From Streptomyces abyssalis (lineage in GTDB: Bacteria; Actinomycetota; Actinomycetes; Streptomycetales; Streptomycetaceae): DNA of 64,000 nucleotides. The notes under the pieces were generated by a model. It ran no database searches. It had not been told where the DNA came from and saw only the letters and a program-made list of their open reading frames with translations. The translations under genes and the position numbers were made by a program. The stretch is taken from assembly GCF_001751365.1 (NCBI RefSeq), contig NZ_LJGT01000041.1, forward strand, positions 549,007-613,006. The letters run 5' to 3'. Of this stretch, positions 52,667 through 62,706 are shown piece by piece (the first letter of the stretch is position 1; every line of letters begins with the position of its first letter).

Positions 52667-53449
52667 GTGGTTGGACGCGCTCATGTGGCCATCCCGCCGA
52701 AGGCAGGGGACACACGAGGAAGCATGGTCCTCAAGGGGGCCGTCTGCGTGGGACTCACAGTGGCGCTCGCAGCGTGCGGAGCCGGCGATCCCGACGCCGG
52801 CACCAACGGGGTCGGCAAGCTCTCCGCGTCCAAGATCGAGAAGAAGGCGCGGGCCGCCGCCGAGCAGGCCGACTCGGTCAAGCTCTCCGGCACCGTCGTC
52901 AGCAAGGGCCAGACCTACCGTCTGGACATGCGGCTGCAGCGCGACGGCGCGATGGGCAAGGTCGCGACCAAGGGCGGTTCCACCTTCTGGCTCCTGCGCA
53001 TGGGCAAGCACCTGTATCTCAAGGCCGACGCCGGCTTCTGGGCGCGGCAGGAGAAGGGCGGCAAGCAGCCGTCCCGGTCCGATGTGCAGGCAGCGGGGAA
53101 GCTGGACGGCAAGTACGTCAAAGTGCCGCCGGAAGACCCGGCGTACAAGCAGCTCAGTGGTTTCGCCGACATGCGAGTGCTGCTGGAAGGGCTGCTGGTG
53201 ATGAACGGCAAGCGCGAGACCGGCGAGCGTAGCGAGGTCGGGGGCGTCAAGACGGTACGCGTGCAAGGGGGAAGCGGCAGCGTCGTCGACGTCTCGCTGC
53301 TCGGCACGCCGTACCCGCTGCGCATCCAGCGTGCGGGCGGGGCGGGCACTCTCGAACTCGACGACTGGAACAAGGAGTTCGAGCTGGAGGCTCCCGCGAA
53401 GCAGCAAGTCGTGGACTACGGCAAGAAGATCGTCGCGAACAAGGGCTGA
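52667..53449 (+). CDS. lipoprotein, LppX/LolA-like fold suspected
   Basis: 260 aa. GTG at 52667 is preferred, with AGGAGG eight bases upstream; ATG 52724 is the other option and would place the signal peptide at the extreme N-terminus. The hydrophobic segment GAVCVGLTVALAAC carries the lipobox LAAC. The mature part has KKARAAAEQADSVKLSGTVVSKGQTYRLDMRLQRDGAMGKV and YPLRIQRAGGAGTLELDDWNKEFEL, the half-barrel pattern of LppX/LprG-like lipid-binding lipoproteins. Ligand unknown. Divergent from the PRC/MgtE_N/CBS gene. Confidence 0.82.
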   Translation: MVGRAHVAIPPKAGDTRGSMVLKGAVCVGLTVALAACGAGDPDAGTNGVGKLSASKIEKKARAAAEQADSVKLSGTVVSKGQTYRLDMRLQRDGAMGKVATKGGSTFWLLRMGKHLYLKADAGFWARQEKGGKQPSRSDVQAAGKLDGKYVKVPPEDPAYKQLSGFADMRVLLEGLLVMNGKRETGERSEVGGVKTVRVQGGSGSVVDVSLLGTPYPLRIQRAGGAGTLELDDWNKEFELEAPAKQQVVDYGKKIVANKG

Positions 53450-53484
53450 GCCTTCAGGCGTCCGGTCTTCAAGCTCTCGCGCCT

Positions 53485-53512
53485 GCCGGCGGCTCCGGCA
53501 TCGGCCGCCGGC
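53485..53512. terminator. hairpin between the lipoprotein gene and the convergent 53548 gene
   Basis: GCCGGCGGC / GCCGCCGGC, a 9-bp perfect stem with a 10-base loop, between convergent genes. Confidence 0.7.
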
Positions 53513-53547
53513 GCATCGGCGGTGGCATACGCATGTTCGCGCTCCTG

Positions 53548-54078
53548 CTACGTGCCGTGCTGCCGCCGCCTGCGGAACAGCAGCTTGGGCAGCCCCGCGG
53601 GGATGCGCCTGCGGGTCGTCGCGGGCGTCGGAGCGGGCACGGCCGCCTGCGAACCGTCCGGCATCGCACCCGGCTTCTGCACGGGCGCTCCCGCCGGCTC
53701 CAGCCGCAGCACCCGGCACTCACTGGCCCAGCGTTCCGCGACGGTGGGGAAGTCCGGCGCGTTGAGCCGCTTGCTTCTCAGCTCGCCGACGACCGTCTCC
53801 CAGCGTTCGCCGCGCGGCGCCAACTCGACGACGCGCGCGGGCCAGACCACCAGGCGACCGCCCTTGTCCTTGCTGCGCACACTGACCGTGGCGGTGCCCC
53901 CGTCCGTCAACCCGAGGCCGTCCAGGGGTTGTTCGAGCGGTCCGCCGCCTACGACACACACGGCACCGTCGTGCCACACGTGCCACAGGGAGCGGGCAGG
54001 GCCCTCCGGGCCGCGCACCCAGATGAGGCCGGACTTCTTGCTGGCCTCCTCGATAAGGGCCTGATCGAGCAGCGTCAT
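53548..54078 (-). CDS. conserved hypothetical protein, split-barrel (PNPOx-like) fold suspected
   Basis: 176 aa, ATG at 54078. Strand-rich first 125 residues (KSGLIWVRGPEGPARSLWHVWHDGAVCVVGGG, GGRLVVWPARVVELAPRGERWETVV, then ERWASECRVLRLEP) resemble FMN-binding split-barrel proteins, though no FMN motif is certain. The C-terminal ~45 residues are Pro/Ala/Arg-rich and end in LLFRRRRQHGT. A TAGCCT box ends 6 nt before the ATG (leaderless). It lies upstream of nothing obvious; corA is the next gene on the same strand. Confidence 0.72.
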   Translation of the reverse strand: MTLLDQALIEEASKKSGLIWVRGPEGPARSLWHVWHDGAVCVVGGGPLEQPLDGLGLTDGGTATVSVRSKDKGGRLVVWPARVVELAPRGERWETVVGELRSKRLNAPDFPTVAERWASECRVLRLEPAGAPVQKPGAMPDGSQAAVPAPTPATTRRRIPAGLPKLLFRRRRQHGT

Positions 54079-54084
54079 GAACGC

Positions 54085-54090
54085 AGGCTA
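54085..54090 (-). promoter_or_regulatory. -10 element 6 nt before the 53548-54078 gene (leaderless)
   Basis: Minus-strand TAGCCT, 6 nt, ATG; no SD. Confidence 0.45.
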
Positions 54091-54185
54091 CCGGGCGGAG
54101 GGGCCCACGTGCCGGTGGCGCCGTGGCCGCCTGTCGCCACCGGCTGTCAACGCGGTACGTCAACTCCGTCCGTCGGCGTAGCCGG

Positions 54186-55301
54186 TCAGAGCCACCCGTT
54201 CCGCTTGAAGCCGCGGTAGATGGCGACGCAGATCGTCACCGTGACGCCCATCACCGTGGGATAGGCGTATTTCCAGCCCAGTTCAGGCATGTAGTCGAAG
54301 TTCATCCCGTAGATGCCGGCGATCATCGTCGGCACGGCGAAGATGGCGGCCCACGAAGTGATCTTGCGCATGTCCTCGTTCTGGGCGACGGTCGCCTGCG
54401 CGAGGTTGGCCTGGAGGATCGAGTTGAGGAGGTCGTCGAAGCCCAGCACCTGCTCGTTGACCCGCGTCAGGTGGTCGGCGACGTCACGGAAGTACTTCTG
54501 GATCTCCGGGTCGATGACCTGCATGGGCCGTTCGCTGACAAGCTGCATCGGCCGCAGCAGCGGTGAGACGGCACGCTTGAACTCCAGCACCTCGCGCTTG
54601 AGCTGGTAGATGCGCCCCGCGTCGCCGCCGCGGCGCCCGTTACTCGTGGTGTTGGAGAAGACCTCGATCTCCACCTCGTCGATGTCGTCCTGTACGGCGT
54701 CGGCCACGGCGAGATAGCCGTCCACCGTCTGGTCGGCGATCGCGTGCAGCACCACCGAGGGGCCTTTGGCGAGCAGTTCCGCGTCGTCCTCCATGCGGTG
54801 CCGCAGGGCGCGCAGCGAGCCCTGGCCGCCGTGCCGCACCGTGATGATGTAGTCCCGGCCGGTGAAGCACATCACCTCGCCGGTCTCCACGACCTCGCTG
54901 GTGGCGGTGAGTTCGGCGTGCTCCACGTAGTGGATGGTCTTGAACACGGTGAACACGCTGTCGTCGTAGCGCTCCAGCTTCGGGCGCTGGTGTGCGTGCA
55001 CCGCGTCCTCCACGGCGAGCGGGTGCAGCCCGTACTCCGTGGCGATGCCGGAGAACTCCCGCTCCGTGGGCTCGTGCAGACCGATCCACACGAATTCGCG
55101 GCCGCCGCTCGCGCGCACGCGCCGGAGTGCCTCGTCCGGCATCACCTGGGCCTCGATGCGGCGCCCGTCGCGGTAGACCGCGCAGTCGACGACTGCGGTG
55201 CCGGCCGTGTCGGTGCGGGTGTTCTCGTACGGGTACGCCGAGCGGCGTCCCTTGCGCAGGGACGGGCGGACGGCGGCGCGCAGGTCTCGGATCATCGACA
55301 T
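54186..55301 (-). CDS. corA: CorA-family magnesium/cobalt transporter
   Basis: 371 aa, ATG at 55301 with AAGGAG six bases upstream. A large cytoplasmic alpha/beta N-terminal domain (FVWIGLHEPTEREFSGIATEYGLHPLAVEDAVHAHQRPK is the conserved region at about residues 70-110) precedes a long helix and two C-terminal transmembrane helices. The selectivity motif YGMNFDYMPEL follows the first membrane helix. The protein should form a pentameric Mg2+ channel. The M. tuberculosis counterpart is Rv1239c. It sits 1.7 kb from the MgtE_N/CBS protein. A 490-bp untranslated upstream region separates it from the SUFU gene. Confidence 0.96.
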   Translation of the reverse strand: MSMIRDLRAAVRPSLRKGRRSAYPYENTRTDTAGTAVVDCAVYRDGRRIEAQVMPDEALRRVRASGGREFVWIGLHEPTEREFSGIATEYGLHPLAVEDAVHAHQRPKLERYDDSVFTVFKTIHYVEHAELTATSEVVETGEVMCFTGRDYIITVRHGGQGSLRALRHRMEDDAELLAKGPSVVLHAIADQTVDGYLAVADAVQDDIDEVEIEVFSNTTSNGRRGGDAGRIYQLKREVLEFKRAVSPLLRPMQLVSERPMQVIDPEIQKYFRDVADHLTRVNEQVLGFDDLLNSILQANLAQATVAQNEDMRKITSWAAIFAVPTMIAGIYGMNFDYMPELGWKYAYPTVMGVTVTICVAIYRGFKRNGWL

Positions 55302-55530
55302 GCTGAGCTCCTTGTCGGTGCCGTGCCGCGGCCCGGCTCAGCGCTGCCCGGAATGTGGGCCTACGGATTCGTGCGGCGCACGGCCGGAGGTCTGCAAAGC
55401 GGGTACCGCTCGGTGCCGGTCGCGACGGCGTTGGGTGGTTCGCTGTCGGGACGGAGGGGGAGCGAAGCTCTGTGCTCTTCCGCCTCGCGCGTCCTGCGGG
55501 ACCCGTTGGAGAACTGCCCGGAGAAAAACC

Positions 55531-55566
55531 TTCCCAGCGAGGTTTCACCGTTGAAACGGCTGGGGA
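55531..55566. other. two-part RNA hairpin candidate in the corA upstream region
   Basis: An outer stem TTCCCAGC/GCTGGGGA (8 bp with one wobble) and an inner stem GTTTCA/TGAAAC with CCGT loop are separated by a GAG/G bulge. Located 230 bp upstream of corA on its transcript strand. Confidence 0.45.
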
Positions 55567-55782
55567 GTAGGGCGCTCAGGAGTGGGGACGCGACCTTGCC
55601 ACGGAAGAGCAGTTGGTACTGCACGGTCGACTCGGATCCATGTCAGTCCCACCTCCTCCGGCCGGTCCCCGGGCAGGGGACGATTCGCATGTCTGACCAG
55701 CAGCCAACGGTAACACCGGTCAGAGGGCCCGGTGTCCGTTCGGGTCGCCGGACGCATCTCTTTGCCTTGTCCTTACGCGGCC

Positions 55783-55788
55783 TATGCT
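55783..55788 (+). promoter_or_regulatory. -10 element 6 nt before the SUFU-domain gene (leaderless)
   Basis: TATGCT, CGCGTC, ATG. No SD. Confidence 0.5.
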
Positions 55789-55794
55789 CGCGTC

Positions 55795-56382
55795 ATGGCT
55801 GACGTCACGGACTTGGTGGAGGCACGGCTGCGTTCGGCGCTGGGTGAGCCGGACGCACGGGCATCGGTGACGTTCCTCGGCACCGAGCGGATCGAGGTGC
55901 TGCGCTTCCCCGACGAGGACCTCGTGCGCTACGCCACCCTCGGAATGTCCGCCGCCCCGATGACCGAGCCTGCCGCCGCGCTCGCCGACCCGGAGCGCGG
56001 ACCGCGCGCGGAACTGGTGCTGTCGGTGCGGGCCGGTGCCGCCGCGACCGACAAGGTGCTGCGGCCGCTGGCCGTGCTCGCGGCCTCACCGCAGGTCGAG
56101 GGTGTCGTCGTCGCGCCGGGCGCCTCCCTGGACGTCGGTGAACCGCTCTGGCCCCAGGCCCCCTTCACGTCCGTTCTCGTGGCCGAACCGGGCGGCCTGG
56201 TCGAGGACTTGGAGCTCGACCCGCCTCTCGACCCTGTCCGTTTCCTGCCGCTGCTGCCGATGACGCCGAACGAGGCGGCCTGGAAACGGGCGCGGGGCGC
56301 GGAGGCCCTGCAGGAGCGCTGGCTCCGGTACGGCACCGACCTGCGGGACCCGCACCGCGAGGCCGTACCGCTCGACGGCTGA
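55795..56382 (+). CDS. suppressor-of-fused (SUFU) domain protein
   Basis: 195 aa, ATG at 55795. Features of bacterial SUFU proteins: VTFLGTERIEVLRFPDEDLVRYATLGMS at the start, RAELVLSVRAG in the middle and FLPLLPMTPNEAAWKRARGAEAL (LLPIT.NEA-type motif) near the end. Bacterial SUFU proteins are often linked to toxin-immunity systems, but here it is a lone conserved gene in core DNA. No toxin gene adjoins it. Function unknown. Confidence 0.85.
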   Translation: MADVTDLVEARLRSALGEPDARASVTFLGTERIEVLRFPDEDLVRYATLGMSAAPMTEPAAALADPERGPRAELVLSVRAGAAATDKVLRPLAVLAASPQVEGVVVAPGASLDVGEPLWPQAPFTSVLVAEPGGLVEDLELDPPLDPVRFLPLLPMTPNEAAWKRARGAEALQERWLRYGTDLRDPHREAVPLDG

Positions 56383-56475
56383 GCCCCGGCGCCGGCCCGG
56401 CGGCCCACTCCGGCCGGGGTCTGTGGAGAGGCCATGGGTGATCGTCCTTGACGCGGGCCTCACCGGGGAGCACCG

Positions 56476-57123
56476 TTGTTCAACATGAGGGGCGAACCCA
56501 GTTGCCCGAAGTGCGGTGGCCGGGTGCGCGCGCCCGGACTCTTCGCAGACACCTGGCAGTGCGACCTGCACGGCACGGTGCATCCGCTGCAGCCCGTCGT
56601 TCCCCCCAGCGTCGAAGCTCTCGCCGTGGCAGTGGGCCGTACGAAGGTGCCCGTCTGGATGCCGTGGCCGCTGCCGGTCGGCTGGCTCTTCTCCGGTGTG
56701 GCCTGCGCGGGCGACGACCGCAGCGGCGGCCGCGCGACGGCGGTGGCCTGCTCGGGGCCCGGCCCGCTCGGAGGCCCGGGTGAACTCATCCTGGTGGCCG
56801 AGGAGTTGGGCGTCGGCCTCGGTGCCCGGTACGCGGGTGTCGACGGCCCCGACCCCGGGCCGGGCATGCGCGTGGACCAGCCGCCGCCGGTGAAGGTGCT
56901 CGCCGCGGGGCGGCCCACGCCGCTGTGGCACGTGACGGGGACGGCCGACGACCGTGCCGTTTTCGCGGGCGAGGCGTGCGGACTGTGGCTGTGGGCGATC
57001 GTCTGGCCCGAGCAGTCGGGGCTGCTGCTGTACGACGAGCTCGTACTCACCGATCTGCGCGACGCCGGTGCCGAGGTCGACCTGCTGCCCTGCGGCGCGC
57101 TCTCGCCGCGCATCATCTCCTGA
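56476..57123 (+). CDS. zinc-ribbon conserved hypothetical protein (DUF6758-like)
   Basis: 215 aa from TTG 56476, with GGGGAG five bases upstream (ATG 56485 is too far from the SD). The N-terminus MRGEPSCPKCGGRVRAPG with CDLHG is a zinc-ribbon (CPKC...CDLH). The rest is a compact, Trp/Pro-rich domain (VPVWMPWPLPVGWLFSGVACAGDD, FAGEACGLWLWAIVWPEQSGLLL, DLLPCGALSPRII). The family is typical of streptomycetes and of unknown function. It lies 94 bp after the SUFU gene and 127 bp before the PHP gene, all on the plus strand. Confidence 0.82.
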   Translation: MFNMRGEPSCPKCGGRVRAPGLFADTWQCDLHGTVHPLQPVVPPSVEALAVAVGRTKVPVWMPWPLPVGWLFSGVACAGDDRSGGRATAVACSGPGPLGGPGELILVAEELGVGLGARYAGVDGPDPGPGMRVDQPPPVKVLAAGRPTPLWHVTGTADDRAVFAGEACGLWLWAIVWPEQSGLLLYDELVLTDLRDAGAEVDLLPCGALSPRIIS

Positions 57124-57184
57124 CCCGGACACCCGCCTTCTGCCGTCCCGGGCCGCCCGCCACGGGACGTCTCCGCTGCGCGGC

Positions 57185-57190
57185 TATCCT
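57185..57190 (+). promoter_or_regulatory. -10-like element upstream of the PHP gene
   Basis: TATCCT in GGCTATCCT, 59 bp before the GTG start; the same octamer context occurs at 48302. Confidence 0.35.
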
Positions 57191-57249
57191 GGTGACACCC
57201 GCCGCCGTACGGCCCGTCCGCCCCCTCGTCCGCAGCTGGAGCCCTTCTC

Positions 57250-58107
57250 GTGCGCATCGACCTGCACACCCACTCCACCGCCTCGGACGGCACGGACACC
57301 CCTGCGGAGCTCGTCCGGGGCGCGGCGTCCGCCGGTCTCGACGTCGTCGCCCTGACCGACCACGACACCGTCTCGGGCCACGACGCCGCCGCGCGCGCCC
57401 TGCCCCCGGGCCTCACGCTGGTCACCGGGGCCGAGCTCTCCTGCCGCCTGGACGGCGTGAGCCTGCACATGCTGGCCTACCTCTTCGACCCGGCCGAGCC
57501 GGAGCTCGCCCGGGAGCGCGAACTCGTACGCGACGACCGCGTCCCCCGTGCCCGCACCATGGTGAGCAACCTGCGCGAGCTGGGCGTCCCCGTGACGTGG
57601 GAGCGGGTGGCCGAGATCGCCGGCGACGGAGCCGTCGGCCGTCCGCACATCGCTACGGCAATGGTCGAGGCGGGCGTCGTCGGTAGCGTCTCGGACGCCT
57701 TCACGGCGGAGTGGATCGCCAACGACGGCAGGGCGTACGCCGAGAAGCACGAGCTCGACCCGTTCGACGCGCTGCGTCTGATCAAGGGCGCGGGCGGCGT
57801 GGCGGTCTTCGCGCATCCGCTCGCCGCCAAGCGCGGCCAGTGTGTACCGGAGAGCGCCATCGCGGATCTGGCCGCCGCCGGTCTCGACGGCATCGAGGCC
57901 GACCACATGGACCACGAGCCGGCGACCCGCGCCCGGCTGCACGCGCTCGCCGCCGACCTCGGGCTGCTCGCCACCGGCTCCAGCGACTACCACGGCAGCC
58001 GCAAGAGCTGCCGCCTGGGCGAGCACACCACCGATCCCGGGGTCTACGAGGAGATCGTGGCCCGTGCCTCCGGCGCCGCGCCGCTGAGGGGTCCCGTCAG
58101 GGGCTGA
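57250..58107 (+). CDS. PHP-domain phosphoesterase (YciV/RNase AM-like)
   Basis: 285 aa, GTG at 57250 with GGAG eight bases upstream. The PHP metal motifs are all present: IDLHTHSTASDGTDTP, LTDHDTVSG, TGAELSC, then AVFAHPLAAKRG, EADHMDHEPAT and the final GSSDYHGSRK. Family members act on 3',5'-nucleoside bisphosphates and on short RNA 5' ends. Its last 11 bp overlap the convergent alpha/beta-hydrolase gene. Confidence 0.93.
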   Translation: MRIDLHTHSTASDGTDTPAELVRGAASAGLDVVALTDHDTVSGHDAAARALPPGLTLVTGAELSCRLDGVSLHMLAYLFDPAEPELARERELVRDDRVPRARTMVSNLRELGVPVTWERVAEIAGDGAVGRPHIATAMVEAGVVGSVSDAFTAEWIANDGRAYAEKHELDPFDALRLIKGAGGVAVFAHPLAAKRGQCVPESAIADLAAAGLDGIEADHMDHEPATRARLHALAADLGLLATGSSDYHGSRKSCRLGEHTTDPGVYEEIVARASGAAPLRGPVRG

Positions 58108-59059
58108 CGCCGCCCGGACCGCCGTCCCGGCCTTCGTCGCCGTCGCTGTCGCCGCCCCCGTTCCCGCCCGCTCCTTCGCTCCAGAAGGACGCGAGCGCGC
58201 GTGCCGTCTCCCCGGGCCGTTCGGCGTTCGGCGAGTGCCCGGCGCCGGCCACGACGGTGCGTACGGCGCCGAGCCGGACGGCCGTCTCGTCGAGCAGCGG
58301 CACCGGCCATGCGTAGTCCACCGAGCCTGAGAGCACATGGACCGGGAGGGGGTCCGGCCGTCCGGAGACGGCCGCGGCGAGTTCGTCGACCCTGTCCGGC
58401 TCGGTGATCAACTGCTGTGCGGTGGCGGAGAGTTGCTCCGGTACGTGGGCCATCCAGCGCCGGTGCAGGAACTCGGCGACATCGGGAGGTGTCTCCTCGT
58501 CGGCGGCCTCGACCGGGTCCAGTTCGAGCATCGCCTGCCAGATCTCCTCCATCTCCATCACCCCGAGCGCTCCGAGGAGCATCTTCAGGCGCCGCTGCTG
58601 GGACGTGGAGACCGCGGCAGGACCGCTGCTCATGAGAGTCAGGGAAGCGAACAGCGAGGAGTCACGCAGCACCGCGGCGCGCGAGACGAGGCCGCCCAGC
58701 GAGTGCCCCAGCAGATGGACGCCCGCCGCCGGCCCGGGGGACTCCGCGCCCTCCAGGAGTGCTTCCGCGAGTGCCAGCACGTCCCGGGCCAGCTCGGGCT
58801 GCGCGTACGCGGACTCCTCGCGCGGGCCCTCCGTCTCGTACTGGCCGCGGCCGTCGACCGCCACGACGCGGTAGCCCATGCCGGCGAGAGGGTCCAGCAG
58901 GGCGATGAAGTCCTCCTTGCTGCCGGTGAAGCCCGGCACCAGCAGCGCGGTGCCCAGCCGGGGCTCGCCCGCCTCGTGCACGGCGAACTCACCGCGCGCG
59001 GTGGACAGCCGGTGGGCGCGGACTGCGGGCGGCAGCCCGAGGAACGGCGGCTTGCTCAT
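58097..59059 (-). CDS. alpha/beta-fold hydrolase
   Basis: 320 aa, ATG at 59059. Nucleophile elbow GHSLGG, oxyanion segment VPGFTGSKEDF, acid in SGSVDYAWPVP and histidine in GAGHSPNAERPGE. The cap region (MLLGALGVMEMEEIWQAMLELDPVE) is helical. No signal peptide, so cytosolic. The C-terminal ~25 residues are a Gly/Asp-rich tail that overlaps the PHP gene end. Substrate unknown. A TAGCGT box 6 nt upstream suggests leaderless mRNA. Confidence 0.9.
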   Translation of the reverse strand: MSKPPFLGLPPAVRAHRLSTARGEFAVHEAGEPRLGTALLVPGFTGSKEDFIALLDPLAGMGYRVVAVDGRGQYETEGPREESAYAQPELARDVLALAEALLEGAESPGPAAGVHLLGHSLGGLVSRAAVLRDSSLFASLTLMSSGPAAVSTSQQRRLKMLLGALGVMEMEEIWQAMLELDPVEAADEETPPDVAEFLHRRWMAHVPEQLSATAQQLITEPDRVDELAAAVSGRPDPLPVHVLSGSVDYAWPVPLLDETAVRLGAVRTVVAGAGHSPNAERPGETARALASFWSEGAGGNGGGDSDGDEGRDGGPGGVSP

Positions 59060-59065
59060 ACGAGG

Positions 59066-59071
59066 ACGCTA
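59066..59071 (-). promoter_or_regulatory. -10 element 6 nt before the alpha/beta hydrolase (leaderless)
   Basis: Minus-strand TAGCGT, CCTCGT, ATG; no SD. Confidence 0.5.
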
Positions 59072-59123
59072 CCGCTGCGCACATCCCGTGACAGCGCCGC
59101 GCACGAGCCTCCGGCGGAACGAA

Positions 59124-59162
59124 CGAGGCCCGGCACCCCGTGATCAGGGGTGCCGGGCCTCG
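59124..59162 (-). terminator. terminator of the DEAD-box helicase gene
   Basis: CGAGGCCCGGCACCCC / GGGGTGCCGGGCCTCG, a 16-bp perfect stem with a 7-base loop, 20 bp past the helicase stop codon. Confidence 0.88.
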
Positions 59163-59182
59163 CAGGTGATCCGGGCGGCCGG

Positions 59183-60964
<1,782 letters not shown>

Positions 60965-61307
60965 CAGCGGGGGCGGCGTCCTGCCTGCCCGCCGGTCTGT
61001 GCGGGACCACTGGCTCTCGCTCAAGCGCTCTTCACGCGAGCGGTCCCTCATGGTCACGGGACGTGTGGGGAAACACGCGCCACGCGGAGGGCGGTCGGGG
61101 TCGGAGCCGATCGTCCTCCGACCGGGCATCCGCAGTGTTGCGTTCTGCATCCCGCCGTCCGGCGGGAGCCAATATCACTGTACCCCGGATCCGCGCATGT
61201 GTACCGGGGCGATTGTTGTGTACGAGTTCACTGTGGCGTGCCCAGCGGGATGATGAGGCCTGAACCAGGGGCTTCCGGGCCGGTTGGCGCGGGCTATCGT
61301 GCTCAGC
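60965..61307. other. 343-bp divergent region between the helicase and MiaE-like genes
   Basis: Contains a CCCGCC-GTCC-GGCGGG hairpin at 61151-61166 immediately before the most upstream helicase ATG, a minus-strand TACAGT near 61180, and the plus-strand TATCGT promoter of the MiaE-like gene. It may be a long helicase leader rather than coding sequence. Confidence 0.5.
61295..61300 (+). promoter_or_regulatory. -10 element 7 nt before the MiaE-like gene (leaderless)
   Basis: TATCGT, GCTCAGC, ATG; no SD. Confidence 0.5.
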
Positions 61308-62039
61308 ATGGAGACCAATGGGAAGACCCCCGAGGCTGTGCACACCGGGATCGCCACCCAGGACTGGGCAGAGGCGTCCGCAGACTCCACCTACCGCGCG
61401 GCCGTGGTGGATCTGCTGGGTGCCCTGGCCTACGGGGAGCTTGCCGCCTTCGAACGCCTCGCGGAGGACGCGAAGCTCGCGCCCACGCTCGCCGACAAGG
61501 CCCAGCTGGCGTCCATGGCTTCCGCCGAGTTCCAGCACTTCGCGCAGCTGCGGGACCGGCTGTCCGTGATCGACGCCGAGCCGACGGAGGCCATGCGGCC
61601 CTTCGCCGCCGCGCTGGACGAGTTCCACCGGCAGACGGCCCCGTCGGACTGGCTGGAGGGTCTGATCAAGGCGTACGTCGGTGACTCGATCGCCTCCGAC
61701 TTCTACCGCGAGGTCGCCACGCGCCTGGACTCCGACACCCGCGCGCTGGTGCTGGGAGTGCTCGACGACAGCGGGCACTCCAGCTTCGCGGTGGAGAAGG
61801 TCCGGGGCGCCATCGAGGAGGACCCACGCGTGGGCGGAAGGCTCGCGCTGTGGGCGCGGAGGCTGATGGGGGAGGCCCTCTCACAGGCGCAGCGCGTGGT
61901 CGCGGACCGCGACGCGCTCTCGACGATGCTGGTCGGCGGCCTCGCGGACGGGTTCGACCTGGCGGAGGTGGGCCGGATGTTCTCCCGGATCACCGAGGCG
62001 CACACCAAGCGCATGGCGGCGCTGGGACTCGCGGCCTGA
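61308..62039 (+). CDS. ferritin-like fold protein of the MiaE_2 type
   Basis: 243 aa, ATG at 61308. All-helical with metal-ligand-like residues in GELAAFERLAEDA, SAEFQHFAQLRDR, YVGDSIASDFYREVA and DDSGHSSFAVEK, the four-helix di-iron arrangement of the actinobacterial MiaE-like family. True MiaE hydroxylates ms2i6A in tRNA; whether this group does so is not established to my knowledge. It is divergent from a DEAD-box helicase, a neighbourhood that fits an RNA-related role. Confidence 0.85.
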   Translation: METNGKTPEAVHTGIATQDWAEASADSTYRAAVVDLLGALAYGELAAFERLAEDAKLAPTLADKAQLASMASAEFQHFAQLRDRLSVIDAEPTEAMRPFAAALDEFHRQTAPSDWLEGLIKAYVGDSIASDFYREVATRLDSDTRALVLGVLDDSGHSSFAVEKVRGAIEEDPRVGGRLALWARRLMGEALSQAQRVVADRDALSTMLVGGLADGFDLAEVGRMFSRITEAHTKRMAALGLAA

Positions 62040-62265
62040 GCGGAGCACGTGCGGTTCGCGGGCCAGGGCCCGTCCCAGGACGCCGTCAAGGCGGGAAGCC
62101 GGGGCGGGCACCGCACCCGACGCCCGAACGAGCGACGGACCGGGGTCGGCAGCGCTTGACCGGCTTGACCGGACAGCCTGACCGGCAGTGCTGGACTCCC
62201 CGGGTGGAACCGGCGGTGCTGCGACCGGTCGTGCTTGCGGAATGCTCCCGCGGTGCTACGCGCGT
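62040..62265. other. 226-bp convergent gap, nothing recognised
   Basis: Between two convergent genes. It contains GACCGGCTTGACCGG repeats around 62155-62175 but no convincing hairpin or gene. Confidence 0.4.
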
Positions 62266-62556
62266 CTACACGTGCGGCGGGCTCGGCACCTTGGGGCCAA
62301 GGCGCTGCGGCGGGCGGGCGTTCTCACCGAGCAGCAGTGAGAGGATCGCCACACTCACGACCGCGGCGACCGTCAGCGTCACCAGGGCGTGACCGCCGCC
62401 GAGGACGATGTGGCAGATGAGCCCGCCCAGGAGCGCGGCCGCGGGGCCGGTGGCGAGCACGAGAGGGCGGCCGGGGAGTCGCTCGGGAAGCCGCCGGGCG
62501 GCGGCATAGGCGATGGCGAGCCCCAGTGCCATGGCGCCGAGTGCCTCCCAGATCAT
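62266..62556 (-). CDS. small membrane protein
   Basis: 96 aa, ATG at 62556 with GGAGGT three to four bases upstream. Three hydrophobic helices: WEALGAMALGLAIAYAAARR, LVLATGPAAALLGGLICHIVLG and HALVTLTVAAVVSVAILSLLLG. The C-terminus is Pro/Arg-rich (PPQRLGPKVPSPPHV). Its arrangement resembles small GlsB/YeaQ/YmgE-like or transglycosylase-associated proteins, but no signature is firm. Confidence 0.75.
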   Translation of the reverse strand: MIWEALGAMALGLAIAYAAARRLPERLPGRPLVLATGPAAALLGGLICHIVLGGGHALVTLTVAAVVSVAILSLLLGENARPPQRLGPKVPSPPHV

Positions 62557-62643
62557 GGGACCTCCTCGGGAGTGGACGGCGGCCGGTCCGGCCACCGTGC
62601 AGGTCGGTCGCTCCCGTACTCCCCGTGTGGCCCGCACGCGAAA

Positions 62644-62676
62644 CGGCGGCTTCCCGAAAGATTCGGGAAGCCGCCG
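62644..62676 (-). terminator. hairpin between the DUF3107 gene and the small membrane protein gene
   Basis: CGGCGGCTTCCCGAA / TTCGGGAAGCCGCCG, a 15-bp perfect stem with a 3-base loop, 30 bp past the DUF3107 stop codon and upstream of the next minus-strand gene. Confidence 0.85.
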
Positions 62677-62706
62677 CAATGCCGGACGTACAGGTTGCCC
62701 GGACGC

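Larger units (their letters stand above)
55302..55794. other. 493-bp intergenic region between corA and the SUFU-domain gene with several hairpins
   Basis: No supported gene; an 87-codon minus-strand frame lacks a proper start. Inverted repeats: 55531-55566 (two-part stem), GTCCCC-GGGCA-GGGGAC near 55664-55680, CTGACC/GGTCAG around 55694-55724, and GTCCG/CGGAC around 55735-55752. Such density suggests a structured leader of corA (minus strand) and/or other RNA elements, but no known riboswitch class was matched. Confidence 0.5.

Noticed and set aside
55553..55580. GGGGAGTAG resembling the start of the yybP-ykoY manganese riboswitch
   Set aside because: Only this short string matches; the other conserved parts of the class and a manganese gene downstream are missing.
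55361..55624. 87-codon minus-strand frame in the corA-SUFU gap
   Set aside because: GTG start without SD, composition unlike a real protein, and it runs through hairpins.
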